Assembly: GCF_004193775.1 (NCBI RefSeq)
Contig: NC_041021.1
Location: forward strand, 16,660,934-16,724,933
Length of the DNA: 64,000 bases
DNA from: Glycine soja
Taxonomy: Eukaryota; Streptophyta; Magnoliopsida; Fabales; Fabaceae
Reading direction: 5' to 3'
Positions 1 through 10,130 of this stretch are shown piece by piece; within the stretch, counting starts at the first letter, position 1; every line of letters starts with the position of its first letter. The position numbers and the translations under genes were made by a program. The notes below the pieces were generated by a model. That model was not told the DNA's origin, ran no database searches, and was given only the letters and a program-made list of their open reading frames with translations.

Positions 1-545
1 ATTCACTGGTGATTTCTCCATCTGCCTTCATGATCATGGTCATCCCAGTTGGACAATTAGAAGCAATATGTCCTCTTTCTAAGCATTTGAAGCATTTTAT
101 GTTTCTAGTGCTAGTGTTGGATGATGAGGCAGAATTATGCTTGGTTTCAGCACTAGACACTCCTGACTTTCCATATGGACTAGACGAGTTGCCTCCCTTC
201 TTCTTGGATCTGTTGGTCCAGTTCTGGTTGAAATTGTTGGATGAGTTCCTTCTCGCTGCAATTTTCCTCTTCAGTTGTTGTTCAACCCGGACTGCCTTAT
301 GCAGCAAGTTATCTAATTCCACATACTCCTATAATTCAACAACATCTCTAATATCAGGATTTAGGCCACTAAAAAAAGGAGCCATTGTGTCCTTAGTTTC
401 CTCTTCAATGTTGGCCCTCACTAGTGCCATCTCGATCCTCTTGTAGTACTCCTCCATAGTCAAACTTCCCTGGGACAGCCTCTGGAGTTTCTGTCGCATG
501 GTTTTGTTGTAGCTAGTTGGAACATACCTCTTTCACATAACCCTT
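1..545 (-). pseudogene. Ty3/gypsy gag, C-terminal half (broken)
   Basis: This is the C-terminal part of a retrotransposon Gag, the capsid/nucleocapsid protein that packages element RNA. Read on the minus strand it gives a retrotrans_gag-like helical stretch (motifs RYVPTSYN, LTMEEYYKRIEMAL, YVELDNLLHKAV), a basic Asn/Ser-rich linker, then one CCHC zinc knuckle, CFKCLERGHIASNC, encoded at about 53-94. A TAG stop interrupts the helical domain at 329-331, so the copy is dead. The gene runs off the left edge, where protease and RT would follow. Its N-terminal half lies at 2746-3112, separated by an X-family LTR insertion with CCCTT target duplications. The family is clearly Ty3/gypsy by Gag layout; I cannot assign the clade without the RT. 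Confidence 0.85.
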
Positions 546-2740
546 TGTTAGTCAGATAATATGACTAACTTTTGTGTAAGAAACTTGTGTAAATTGTATC
601 AAATCTCCTCCAATTTATGGTTGTTTTGTAGTTTTGTAATTACTTTTTGTTAAATTTAGGTAATAAGTATTTAGTATCCCATTTTTGTGTATTTAATAAC
701 CTTTCCATTTCAATTTCAGGTAAAATAAGCAAGTTTGGTGAAGTTTTATTTTTGCAGTTCGCTGAGCCATCCTTCTCTAGTTGAGCGCATGATTGGTTGA
801 GCCATTCTTCTCTGGCTGAGCACATGAATGGCTGAGCGAACGACCAAAAATCAGCAACTCTATTTAAAGCCTAAAATCAGAAATGAAATGGAGTTTGGCC
901 TTTTCTCGAAGCTTATGCATGTCTAGAGAGTTCTTGAGAGAGAAAGGTCCAAGTTTCAGAGAGTTTGAGAGATTTTGTTATGTGAAGATCTGCAGAGACT
1001 AGAGCTTGAAGAGGAAGCCGCCCTGAGAGCTTGAGATGAGTTTGTGAGTGATTGTGAGGTCTTAGAGGTGGAGGAGACATCCCCACTACTTGTATTTCTG
1101 CAATCTTTTATCTTTCTCTTGTCTTTGTTGTAAAGGAAGCTTCCCAGTTATGGAAAGCTAAATCCTCTGTTGGATTTTCCTTGTAGGTACTTGATGTAAA
1201 TATCTTTTTATCTATCTAATGATGTTTTGTGTGTTCTCTATGCTATCAGTATTTCATTATAGTATGCTTTTACCTTGATCACGTAGATGCATGCTTTGTT
1301 AGGGTCATTCAACAGTGGAAACTAGTCTGATTCTTAGAACTTGATAGGACAAGGGTTGTTTGTCGTACTATCACGAGGGATCGGGGTACGATAACCCATT
1401 TGTTGTATGTTTGTCTTAATGCGGTCCTGGACGAGTTTAGTCCAACAAGAGGAATCTGCGGACGATGCTTGATCAGGATTAGGCTAGACTATCATGAGGA
1501 ATCAGGGTTTAGCATTTTAGGAGACACCATAGAATGCATAAGCATTGTTAAGTAGATGATGCAATCCTACCCCCCCAAGGGCATTGGATAGAAAACTCCA
1601 ATAAAATTGGGTCAGAGATGCAAGAGAAGGCCCTAAGGTTCTCATGAGCCTTAGGGTAGATTTTGGGCCCATGGGCTAATTCTGAGCCCACTTATCTTTG
1701 TATATATTAGATTAGGATTTCATTATTTTTGGGTCTTGTATTTAGGGCTCCATAATGTAGGTAGGGTACCCTAGAAATGTAGGATTTTCATCCCTTGTAT
1801 TTTAGGGCACCTAGACTTATTTTGTATTAGGGGTAGTTTTTTAATTTCATATGCATTAAGTGAATATTTGATGTGTGTGTTGAGAAATAAATTTAATTGA
1901 AGATGGAGAAGCCCAATCCAATTAAATTTTAGAAGGGGAGGTGAGCATTTTCCTGCTACACCCTATTGCCACATCATATAGTCACACTTTGTGCATGTCC
2001 TTCATGCTTTACATGCCTCATGACACCTAAGCATACTTAGTGGAGAATCTTGGACTTGATCTTGGATTAGTGGACTGAACCATAGCTAAAATTCACTAAT
2101 CATAATTAGTGAAATTTTGGCTCCACAAATTCAAGTGAAATTTGAATAGAAATTCAAATTTTCCTCCAATAGAGGTCATGTGTGTGCATTTTTGAACTTT
2201 GATCATTTGAAAATTAAACTTCAGATTTCAGAGTTCTTTTAGAGCACAAAATTTTGTGCTTTTCTCTTCCTCTCCCTTCATTCATCTCCTTTTTCTCCCA
2301 AGCTCTTATCCATGGCCTCCTATGGTGGTGAGCTTCTTCTAGACTCATCTTCTCCTTGAAGTGGCATCTCCTCTCTCCCTTCCTTCTCCATTCCACTGCC
2401 ATTCATCTTCCAAGAAGCACAGGAATCCATTGATGAAGAAGATCCTAGGCCTACAAGCTCCAATGGAGCTTACACCAGTAGAGAATATCCTTTTAACATC
2501 AAGCACCTATTAGGAAGACCAACATGTCATCTATTTGTCTTTACACATTATTACTCACGTGATTTTACTTTTAATAGTTAGGTTACACACCTGTTCATAG
2601 TAAACATATCTCTTTTCACACTAGACACCTATTCACTGAAATAGCTTTACCAAGTAACACAAGTTTCCCGAGAGTTCGATACTCGATTCTTACCGTTTTA
2701 TACTACTTGTGCGATCCGGTGCACTTGCCGGAAGCGAACA
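546..2740 (+). mobile_element. Solo LTR, family X, TSD CCCTT, with nested Y LTR
   Basis: The LTR starts TGTTAGTCAG and ends GGAAGCGAACA and is flanked by identical 5-bp duplications CCCTT (541-545 and 2741-2745). Removing it restores the minus-strand gag frame, which proves insertion. Excluding the nested Y LTR (1557-2477) and its duplication, the LTR is about 1.27 kb. No internal region remains, so this is a solo LTR left by LTR-LTR recombination. A second copy in inverted orientation lies at 31706-32785. The 5' part contains repeated GCTGAGC/GGCTGAGC words at about 758-838. Confidence 0.9.
1557..2477 (+). mobile_element. Solo LTR, family Y, TSD GTAGA
   Basis: A 921-bp LTR begins TGATGCAATCCTACC and ends GGAGCTTACACCA (normal end ...ACATCA). 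Both sides carry GTAGA (1552-1556 and 2478-2482). The flanking X LTR reads through uninterrupted when it is removed, as checked against the inverted X copy at 31706-32785. A near-complete relative is at 28709-29698 on the minus strand, where the tRNA-iMet primer site still follows the LTR. The short open frame on the minus strand at 2214-2402 is not conserved as protein and I treat it as chance. Confidence 0.92.
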
Positions 2741-2745
2741 CCCTT

Positions 2746-3112
2746 CTCATCTCATTCCATGTATCTATCTCCTACCCTTCCTTTCTCATCATCTCTCTTT
2801 TATTTTTATTCCACCAAACAAGGGCATAGTCTGAGAATTCAGCTACTACTAACTTCACTTTCTATTCTTTAGTATAATCATTGTAGGAGAATACATGCTT
2901 AATCTTCATCTCCTAGTCAAGGTAGGCTTCTAGATCACTCCTGCCCTTGAAAGGAGGTACATTGAGTTTTACTTCCTCAATTTTGTTCTGCCCCTCCATT
3001 CTGTGTTGCCTGGGTCCAACATTGCCCACTCTGTTACCACCATAATGTCTTCCAGTATTCTAATTTAGTTGGTTCTCTAGACCTTCTATTTGACCATAGA
3101 GCTTGTCATTGC
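2746..3112 (-). pseudogene. Ty3/gypsy gag, N-terminal half (broken)
   Basis: This is the upstream part of the same minus-strand gag as 1-545. It encodes a start MEGQNKIEEVKLNVPPFKG, then motifs HVFSYNDYTKE and FSDYALVWWNK, typical of the beginning of a gypsy retrotrans_gag domain. Several in-frame stops are present (for example after EAYLD, where Trp is usual). The reading frame meets the 1-545 segment exactly across the X LTR: WNEMRRVM on this side continues as KRYVPTSYN on the other. The start near 3000 is chosen because the Gag alignment begins there. Sequence from about 3050 to 3112 continues on the minus strand as a low-similarity upstream stretch before an abrupt switch into a Y-family LTR fragment. 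Confidence 0.8.
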
Positions 3113-3413
3113 CTGTGTGCATTTTTTTCAACTTTGATCATTTGAGAAATTACACTTCAAAGTTCATACCTCATTTGAGGCATAAATTTCGTGTCCGTTC
3201 TCTCTGTCTCCCTCTACTCATCTTCTCCTACCTTCAAGCTCTTATCCATGGCTTCCTATGGTGGTGAGCTTGTTCTTGACTAATCTTCTCCTTGAAGTGG
3301 CGTCTCCAATCACCTTTCCTCCTTCTTCATTCCACTACCATTGATCTTCAGGAAGCAAAGGACTTTATTGATGAAGAAGATCCAAGGCCTACAAGCTCCA
3401 CATGGAGCTACGT
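3113..3413 (+). repeat. Y-family LTR fragment (3' end)
   Basis: This matches the last third of the Y LTR: TTTGATCATTTGAGAAA, then CTCTTATCCATGGC, and the terminal GGAGCTACGTCA. It begins abruptly at TGTGTGCATTTTT inside the minus-strand gag sequence. It belongs to the subfamily with CTCCACATGGAGC near the end, like the minus-strand copy at 59866. No primer site follows, so it is a broken fragment. No target duplication was found. Confidence 0.75.
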
Positions 3414-3920
3414 CACATGGGTTCTGCTAGAGGCATGAGCAATGACGGGAACCAGAATGATGAAAACCTTCATTCTTACTCTGACTGCAATAGAGAGGAG
3501 AAAATTAGTCATAAGAGTGTTTGGATGACCACATTTAAGGTTCCCAACAAACACTGACTATCCGAAGGGAAAATTGCCTAAAATTAATGCACACAAATGG
3601 AAGTATGGCAACCTATTGGAGGCTCCCAACTTACTTCCAATGAAAGGCCTTTTTTTTTACAAAATTTGAAAGTAATGAAGGTAAACATACAAGTGTCCAA
3701 TTACAAGTAAATTGCCAATTACAAAATTACAAAAAAAAGAGTTCTCAATTTTGGTGGTTGTTTCTCTTTGGTGTTTCACTCAATTTGGAGTGCTTCTTAG
3801 TCCAATAGCTCTTAAGGTCGTTAGCCCCTTGCTTCTTGACTCAATTCTTCAATGGATGGCACCAATCCTCCTTTTTTATTCCGTATATGGCAACTCACAA
3901 ACAAGGAAACAATGAGACAA
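3414..3920. other. Unassigned sequence, no gene seen
   Basis: About 500 bp between the Y fragment and the truncated Ogre LTR. No coding similarity was recognised in any frame. Part is low-complexity (T8 near 3650, A8 near 3730). The right junction into Ogre sequence falls near 3921, where AACTCCTGGACC resembles AACTCCCGAACC of the Ogre LTR. Confidence 0.5.
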
Positions 3921-4081
3921 CTCCTGGACCTTTCACGATTAAAGTTCGTAGACCACACGTTCTGGTTTTTTCGACGTTTTCCTCGAATAAAAGTTGGTGG
4001 CAACTCCGCGCACCTTCCTCCCTTGGAAGACGCACCCGTGAGCCCTTGCGTTGCCCTCCCACTGAAGGGTAGGTTGCGATA
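3921..4081 (+). mobile_element. Ogre copy A: truncated 5' LTR (last ~160 bp)
   Basis: This shows the Ogre LTR terminal block: AAAGTTCGTAGACCAC, GGCAACTCCGCGC, CTTGGAAGACGCACCC and the end GAAGGGTAGGTTGCGATA. The rest of the LTR, including TATA box and start, is absent, so this copy has no promoter of its own. It marks the left end of a gag-only Ogre copy that runs to 12268. Confidence 0.85.
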
Positions 4082-4102
4082 GTTGGCGACTCCACTAGGG
4101 AC
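4082..4102 (+). promoter_or_regulatory. Primer binding site, Ogre copy A
   Basis: GTTGGCGACTCCACTAGGGA follows the LTR end directly. The same block follows the LTR of the complete Ogre (38070) and, inverted, of copy C (35476-35494). For legume Ogre elements this type of site is known to pair with tRNA-Arg; I could not check the tRNA here. Confidence 0.8.
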
Positions 4103-5600
4103 TATTTTTAGATAGTTAGGCTTATTAATCTTTTGTGCAAAAGTTGTGTTTTCCCTTTCATCGGTTTCCCTTTTCCTTTATGTTCTTGTATAAACTTCTT
4201 CGATGTTGTAAGCGTGTTTAAATGTATGCATGAGATAAATATGTATTCATTTGATGCACACAACACCAACACCTTTTTGCACACATGGTGAGTTGAAAAA
4301 GGGCCCTATACCCGGGTCCATGGGAACATAAGGAGTGGAGGTGAATCTGTCGTCATGCTAGGTCTTCGACTTGCTTGATAACAGTGAACCCTCATCTAGA
4401 GTTTTTCTCTTTGATAATATATTGTTGCTGGTAGTCCCTACTGCCGCAATATGTTTTTCGAAGGGGATGATACCTCTAGAAACCGTCAAGAGAGATATGA
4501 CCACCTTGGAAATTATCACTAAAAGCCTTTTAGTTCCTCCCAGTTAGGTCCCTAAAATAGGGACACGAAGCGAACACGTTGCATGCCTTTTAAACACTGT
4601 CATGCATATAACCTAAATGTCATGTACGCCTTTGCTGTATGATTATTTGTGGATATTTCCATATTGTGTACATCCCCATGTTGCGCTTTTGCGCGTCTGC
4701 ATCATGTCGTCATGCATGCATTGTATGTTGGTCTCGTCTTTTGTCATGGGAAGCCGGAAGGTCCATATCACCTTCTTAACCGCATAAGTCACTTACCATA
4801 TTCATGCATTGCATTTTGCATAAGTCACTTCATCACCATGCATCTACATCTAACATGTTTTTTGCATACCATTTGTTTTCATGTTTACTCATGCATGATC
4901 CTTGCATTTTCCTCTGCAAAACAAAAACAAAAAAAGGAAGCATGAAATTTCACGCTGCATTCTTAGTTGCATATGTTCGGTACCATGAGCCAACCATGTT
5001 GGGATCATAAATCCGTTTCACTTAAAAATAAAATGATTGAACATGGTACCTAATGCATGGTTAACTAAGAAAAGATGTTTCTTCAGGCATCTCAATTTCA
5101 TAATTACATTTTCCATGCATAGCTTAAGTATGCTCGAGTCATTCACCTCTGTGAAATGTTGTCAAATTATTGGCAATCGAAATTGCCATTCCTTGGATTA
5201 TTGGGTTGAACCAAGCTCATGCTTTCTAGAAAAGGTTCATCAAGTCAAGGTCAAGTATGGAAGTAACCAACTTGCAAATTGGGGCAAAAGATGAATCGAG
5301 TTACATCGCTACTTTGTTTACTGCCAAACACATTTAGGACTGTTGATGTCCCTGTTACTTCCAGTTTCACTTTGACCAAAATGTCATGGACCATGTTGAA
5401 AATCTAAATTGATTCAACCCCATGTCCTGCATAAAAATTCGCAATACTTCAATTGTGTATCATTCGCATACATCCATGCTTTTCATTGGTTGCATTGCTC
5501 ATTGCATTCTTTCCTTGAAAAAAACAGGAACTTAATCATTGTTATAAAAAAAGAACACGTTTTACGGTGCCCTTACCGAACCTGTGCTAGAGCTAGAGTA
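4103..5600 (+). other. Ogre copy A: 5' leader
   Basis: Untranslated leader shared with copies B (15634-17312) and C (34247-35475, inverted). Landmarks are GTGAGTTGAAAAAGGGCCC (~4288), GACTTGCTTGATAACAGTG (~4369) and a stretch rich in CATGCAT words (4570-4900). Short frames in it are not conserved between copies. Nothing coding is seen. Confidence 0.7.
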
Positions 5601-7287
5601 ATGGGTGAAGTAGAGGAGCTGCAAGAGCATATGAAGGCCGACATGGAGGCCATGAAAGAGCAAATGGCCACAATGAGGGAGGCCATGATGAGCAAGAAGA
5701 AGATAATGGAAGCCAATGCAGTTGCAGTTGCCGCTACCAGTGCTATTGCTAAGGTGAACCCGACGCCCCCATCTGGCCTCAACCAAATGAATCATCCAAA
5801 CTCAGATATGGTAGGCAAAGATTTGGGAAGTACGGGCACGCCTTCCCGCCATATGGCTTGCCTCCCAACTATACACCACCCAATGTGGCGTACACTCCCG
5901 ATGAGGATGTCAATAATTCCGCTCCCATACTCATTGAGAGCTGACAACCTCATCATGCACATGTCTCTTAACCCATGGGGGAGACATATGAAATACCCCA
6001 CTACAATCTAGCCGACTTCGAGCCTTGCCTCGGATATGCCACTAAAGGGCAAGCAGTTGGTGGTATACCACTACAAAACACATTGGAGGGCCCTCAATTT
6101 CGCCCCCAACCACAACCCTTGCATTCCACAACGGTTAAAATCCCTCTTGTTATGGAAGAAATGGGAAAAGTTTGATCATCTAGAGGAAAGGCTCAGGGCC
6201 ATTGAAGGAGGCAGAGATTATGCCTTTACTGACATAGAAGAGTTGTTCCTAGTACCCAATCGTGGTCATTCCTAAGTTCAAGGTTCTGGAATTTGACAAG
6301 TACAAGGGGACTACTTGCCCTAAGAACCATCTAAAGATGTATTGTTAGAAGATGGGGGGCATACGCAAAAGATGAGAAACTATTGATACATTTCTCCCAA
6401 GAAAGTCTTATTGGGGCAACTGTCACCTGGTATACTAACTTGGAACCTTCCAGAGTCCATTCTTAGAAGGACCTAATGGTTTCCTTCGTTAGGCAATATC
6501 GGTACAATTCTGATATGGTTCCGGATAGGATGCAACTACAAAGCATATGCAAGAGGGGGCACGAATCTTTCAAAAAATACGCCCAAAGGTGGAGGGATCT
6601 GGCAGCCCAAGTGGTTCCCTCAATGACAGAGAAAGAAATGATAGCAATGATAGTAGACACATTAACAATGTTCTACTATGAAAAATAGTGGGTTACACAC
6701 CTTCAAGCTTTGCGGATTTGGTCTTCGCCGGCGAAAGGATCAAAGTGGGTCTAAAAAGAGGCAAATCTAATCATCCCGCTTTGATGAATGGAAAAACTGG
6801 GGCAAATGAAGAAGATGTGAATGAGGGAGAAACCCTTGCTATGATTGTCATTCCTACATGGTCAAATTTCCCATCAGCCCAACAATGTCATTACTCAGCC
6901 AATAACAGTCCCTCTCACCCAATCATCCATAAAAGCCATCCCCAAATCAGCCACAAGGCTTGCCTGCTTACCACACCCCCAATGCCCAAACACCACCTAT
7001 AGCGCAAACAAAAAAGGAATTTTGCAGCAAAAAGCCTGTAGGATTCACCCCAAATTCCGGTGTCATATGCTAACTTGCTCCCATATCTACTTGATAATGC
7101 AATGGTAGCCTTAACCCCTGCCAGGGTTCCTCAACCTCCATTTTTCCGAGGATACGACTCGAACGCAGCATGTGCATATCATAGAGGAGTTCCTGGACAT
7201 TCCATTGAGCAGTGTATGACCTTGAAGCGTAAGGTGCAAAGTCTAATTGATGCGAGCTGGCTGAAATTTGAGGAGAACCTCTTGTGA
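5601..7287 (+). pseudogene. Ogre-type gag, non-autonomous copy A (broken)
   Basis: Gag of a non-autonomous Ogre. It starts at ATGGGTGAAGTAGAGG with a Met-rich coiled-coil (KADMEAMKEQM), then a Pro-rich linker, the core block ERLRAIEGG...KYKGTTCPKNHLKMYC, NLEPS, RDLAAQVVPS, the conserved SSFADLVFAGERIKVGL, and a C-terminal knuckle CAYHRGVPGHSIEQC. The coding line changes frame several times (near 6000, 6165, 6250 and 6680) and carries stops (for example after HLKMYC and FYYEK), so no full protein is made. It stops at FEENLL, where the complete Ogre continues to protease. The element passes from here straight into 3' UTR, with no protease, RT or integrase. Copy C shows the same coil and core, so this is a family trait and not a local deletion. 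Confidence 0.85.
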
Positions 7288-8429
7288 ATCCTAACATTGA
7301 CAAGTGACACCACACATGGGGCAATTTTGAAAGCTGTTGTTAGATGTCTCTAATGACTCACAGTTTATGCCATTATTGTAAACCACAGTTACAATGCTAA
7401 ATAAAATGGATAAATTTGACATCTTTGTCCCTCATCTTCTCGTAATTACATTTTTGCTTCCACTAGAATGTGGGTGCAAGCCATTGGTTTGTTTGCTCAA
7501 GCGACCTGCGCTCCTGAGTTTGAACTTCCAAGACCATTCAATCAGAAATTACTCGTGCTACACCTTTGGTGAGGATGCCATAAACAACGAGTAAAGCAGA
7601 AAAGTTCAAAAAGAAAAAGAAAAAAAGCATTTGATTGACTTTGTTTTCAAGTAAAAATATAGGCACTCATGTGACCTCATTTTATCATTCCTGAAAGTTT
7701 GTCTTTTTGAGAGAGAAGTGAGTTATCAAGAATAAGAGTCATTTGACTTAATCTGTCAACTGAAAAATCCTTCAACTGTTTCTCATCCTTGAAAATCCTT
7801 TTTGAGAATCAACTGCTTCTTTCATTCTGCCTAGCTATAAGGTTGTGAAAACAAAACAACGATGGATAACTCAGAGCCCTACACTGGGGCAATGAAAGGC
7901 ACCATGCGTGAGCCTCAAGCGAACCTATGGGTAGGTCAAAAGTTCTCACCTGTCGATGTTTTTAAATGAAAAGGGGGTGACAAAAACTAGGATTTCAATG
8001 GATTGATTAAACGGCTCCATTTTCATCACCCCAAAATTGTCAAGTGACTAAATCAAACAAAACATACACTCTGAGGGAGTTCCCGACGAGATTTGCAAAG
8101 ATAGGATGAGGTTGCATGAATTATCACCTCTTTCAAAAGGACAGTTAATCTGTGTTTAACAAAAATATATCAAATCAAAATCAAAATCACAAAATCGGTA
8201 AAGAATGTCATTAACATTGTACAACTTTCCATTACATTGCATTGTTGCATATGAAGTCCGCATTTACCGCATTTCAAGACAAAGGTTGCATGCATCTGCA
8301 TCCCTAAAAATCATGTTAACTGCATAGATTTCCTACATCTAATGTCCAATCTTTTGAATTCGGGATGACCGGCCCTCTCAATGAGTCAATCTCTTGCTTT
8401 CTCATAAGGGTGGACCCTGGGTACTAGTA
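7288..8429 (+). other. Ogre copy A: region 3' of gag
   Basis: Non-coding sequence with an inverted, co-linear counterpart at 29704-31700 in copy C. Shared blocks are TTGTTTGCTCAAGCGACC, AATTACTCGTGCTACACC, the Lys-codon-like run AAAAAGAAAAAGAAAAAAAG (7605) and CTCTCAATGAGTCA just before the tandem array. No conserved frame was seen. Confidence 0.65.
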
Positions 8430-8725
8430 CCCTCACCTTCAAAGGACTACACGTCCTCACCTTCAGAGGGCTACACGTCCTCGCCTTCAGAGGGCCACAC
8501 GCCCTCGCCTTCAGAGGGCTGCACGCCCTCGCCTTTAGAGGACTACACGTCCTCACCTTCATATGACTACACGTCCTCGCCTTTAGAGGGCTACACGTCC
8601 TCGCCTTCAGAGGCTTACACGTCCTCGCCTTCAGAGGACTACACGTCCTCACCTTCAGAGGGCGTCCTCGCCTTCAGGGGGTTACACGCCCTCGCCTTCA
8701 GAGGCTCCGAATCTGCTCCTTTAGA
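8430..8725 (+). repeat. 24-bp tandem array, about 11-12 units
   Basis: The unit is roughly TTCAGAGGGCTACACGTCC plus TCGCC. Because 24 is a multiple of 3, long frames open on both strands (8386-8652 and 8394-8756). These are by-products of the repeat, not genes. Each unit contains an inverted repeat GGRC-N5-GYCC in which both arms change together. The array sits beside GGTACTAGTACC, the same landmark that borders the 31-bp array in copy C (28263-28636), so the two arrays occupy the same element position with different unit lengths. Confidence 0.9.
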
Positions 8726-8820
8726 GAACTCAAAGTCCTCTGACCTTAATGCTTAACCGAGACTTGTGCTTCTAGGTGAGGGGCCAGTAGTTTCCCTTTA
8801 TCAGTTCCTTTGCCACCCCT

Positions 8821-9261
8821 CTGATCTCGGAGGAGGGCCAACTGTGTGAGCACAACCAGAGAGGGAGGCTATCGCGCAGCTACTATGCATACCGGGGCAA
8901 GATTTCGCCCAGACTGCCACAGGGAGACAACTGCGGATCATGCACACCACCACAACTCCAATCTCCCCCTGCCGAAGTGTTAGTTGGTCTGTGCTGTCAT
9001 GACATAGGTAAGTATGCACATGGCTCAACTGATTTCTGATATCATCTACTGTTTGCAGGGATCGTGCCCGCAAGACACCTAGTGGACCCGAAGAATTCCA
9101 ACAGGGTCCTGGGGTTTCTAGCTCTGATTATGGGCCTCTGTCAGTTCTATAGAGTGCCCATCGCCGCCAACAAGGTCATCAGGCCCCCTACTAACCGAGC
9201 TTTCATCAAGAAGTGCTGCGCCCCAAGGCTAGCGCAGGGAGAGACACCACAACAGCCTGGG
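8821..9261 (+). pseudogene. Ogre downstream ORF, C-terminal half (broken)
   Basis: This matches 50590-51030 of the complete Ogre (third ORF): EAIAQLLCTPGQDF region, then RHLVDPKNSNRVLGFLALIMGL, VPIAANKVIRPPTNRAFI and the CCAPR block. It is the C-terminal half of the sense ORF that lies between integrase and the 3' LTR in the complete element, similar to proteins annotated as 'putative plant transposon protein'; its function is not known. Here it follows a tandem array instead of integrase. It is interrupted by the solo Z LTR at 9262 and continues at 10131. Stops and shifts (TAG in TGACATAGG near 9005) show it is dead. Confidence 0.75.
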
Positions 9262-10125
9262 TGCTGCAATCCTACCCCCCAAGGGTATTGGATAGAAGAC
9301 TCCAAAAGGATTGGGCTAGAGCTGCTAAAGAAGGTCATGGGGTTCTCATGAACCCCAGGATAGATTTATGAGCCCATGGACCAAGGTTGGGTGCTTTCTT
9401 CTTTGTAAATATTAGAATAGGTTTTTCCTTCTTTTGGGCCTTGTATTTTGGCCATTATAGTAGTATAGGGCTTTAGCCTTGTACTTCAGGGCATTTTGAG
9501 TAGTCTTTGTAGTAGGGACTTTTTTTATATTTTCATGTATTTTGGCATGGGGGTGAGCTTGGCTATTATAGGGGGTGTGTGTAGCTAAGTTGTAGCCTCT
9601 TTAGGAATCTTCTCAAGGAAGCTTCTCAAGAAGGTAAGCTTAGTTATTAGAGGGGTGTGTGTAGCTAAGCTCTATCTTCTCAAGGAAGTTTTCTCAAAAA
9701 AGCTTCTCAAGGAAGTTTTCTCAAAAAAGCTTCTCAAGGAAGTTTTCTCAAGAAAGCTTCTCAAGGAAGCTACCTAGTCTATAAATAGAAGCATGTGTAA
9801 CACTTGTTGTAACTTTGATGAATGAGAGTCTTGTGAGACACAACTCAAAGTTCAACTTTTCACCCTTTTTCTTCCTTCAATTTCGTGCTCCCCCCTCTCT
9901 CTTTCTCTCCCTCTTTCTTTTCCTCCATTGAAGCATCCTCTCCAAGGCTCATCTTGGTGGTGAAGCTCCTTCTTCCATGGCTTATTCCCTAGTGGATGGC
10001 GCCTCCTCTCACCTCTTCTCCTTTGTATTCCGCTGCGTCTCCATGGTGGAAAATCACCATTAAAGGACCTCATTGAAGCTCAAAGATCCAGCCTCCATAG
10101 AAGCCCCACAAGCAAGCTTCCATAA
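9262..10125 (+). mobile_element. Solo LTR, family Z, TSD CTGGG
   Basis: An 864-bp LTR starts TGCTGCAATCCTACCCC and ends AAGCTTCCATAA (the expected terminal CA is mutated to AA). The direct duplications are CTGGG at 9257-9261 and 10126-10130. Its first 40 bp resemble the Y LTR, so the families are related. A TATA box TATAAATA lies at 9780-9787, about 340 bp before the end. It splits the downstream-ORF pseudogene of Ogre copy A and has no internal region. Confidence 0.85.
9670..9780 (+). repeat. 27-bp tandem repeat upstream of the Z LTR TATA box
   Basis: About four units of CTCAAGGAAGTTTTCTCAAA plus AAAGCTT run up to the TATA box. Related single words (CTTCTCAAGGAAGCTT) appear from 9600. The position directly upstream of TATAAATA suggests a promoter-proximal U3 repeat. 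Confidence 0.8.
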
Positions 10126-10130
10126 CTGGG

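Noticed and set aside
4600..4950. 98-codon frame (4649-4945) with hydrophobic, Cys/His-rich peptide
   Set aside because: Inside the Ogre leader; CATGCAT-rich DNA gives His/Cys codons. The equivalent frames in copies B and C are broken differently.
8386..8756. Overlapping long frames on both strands, one of 120 codons
   Set aside because: They follow from a 24-bp repeat, a multiple of three, and encode simple peptide repeats. No start context and no copy elsewhere as protein.
9000..9065. GTAAGT...TTTGCAG taken as an intron
   Set aside because: The same region in the complete Ogre is continuous coding (SVHVAQVIANAIY), so the splice-like words are chance in a decayed copy.
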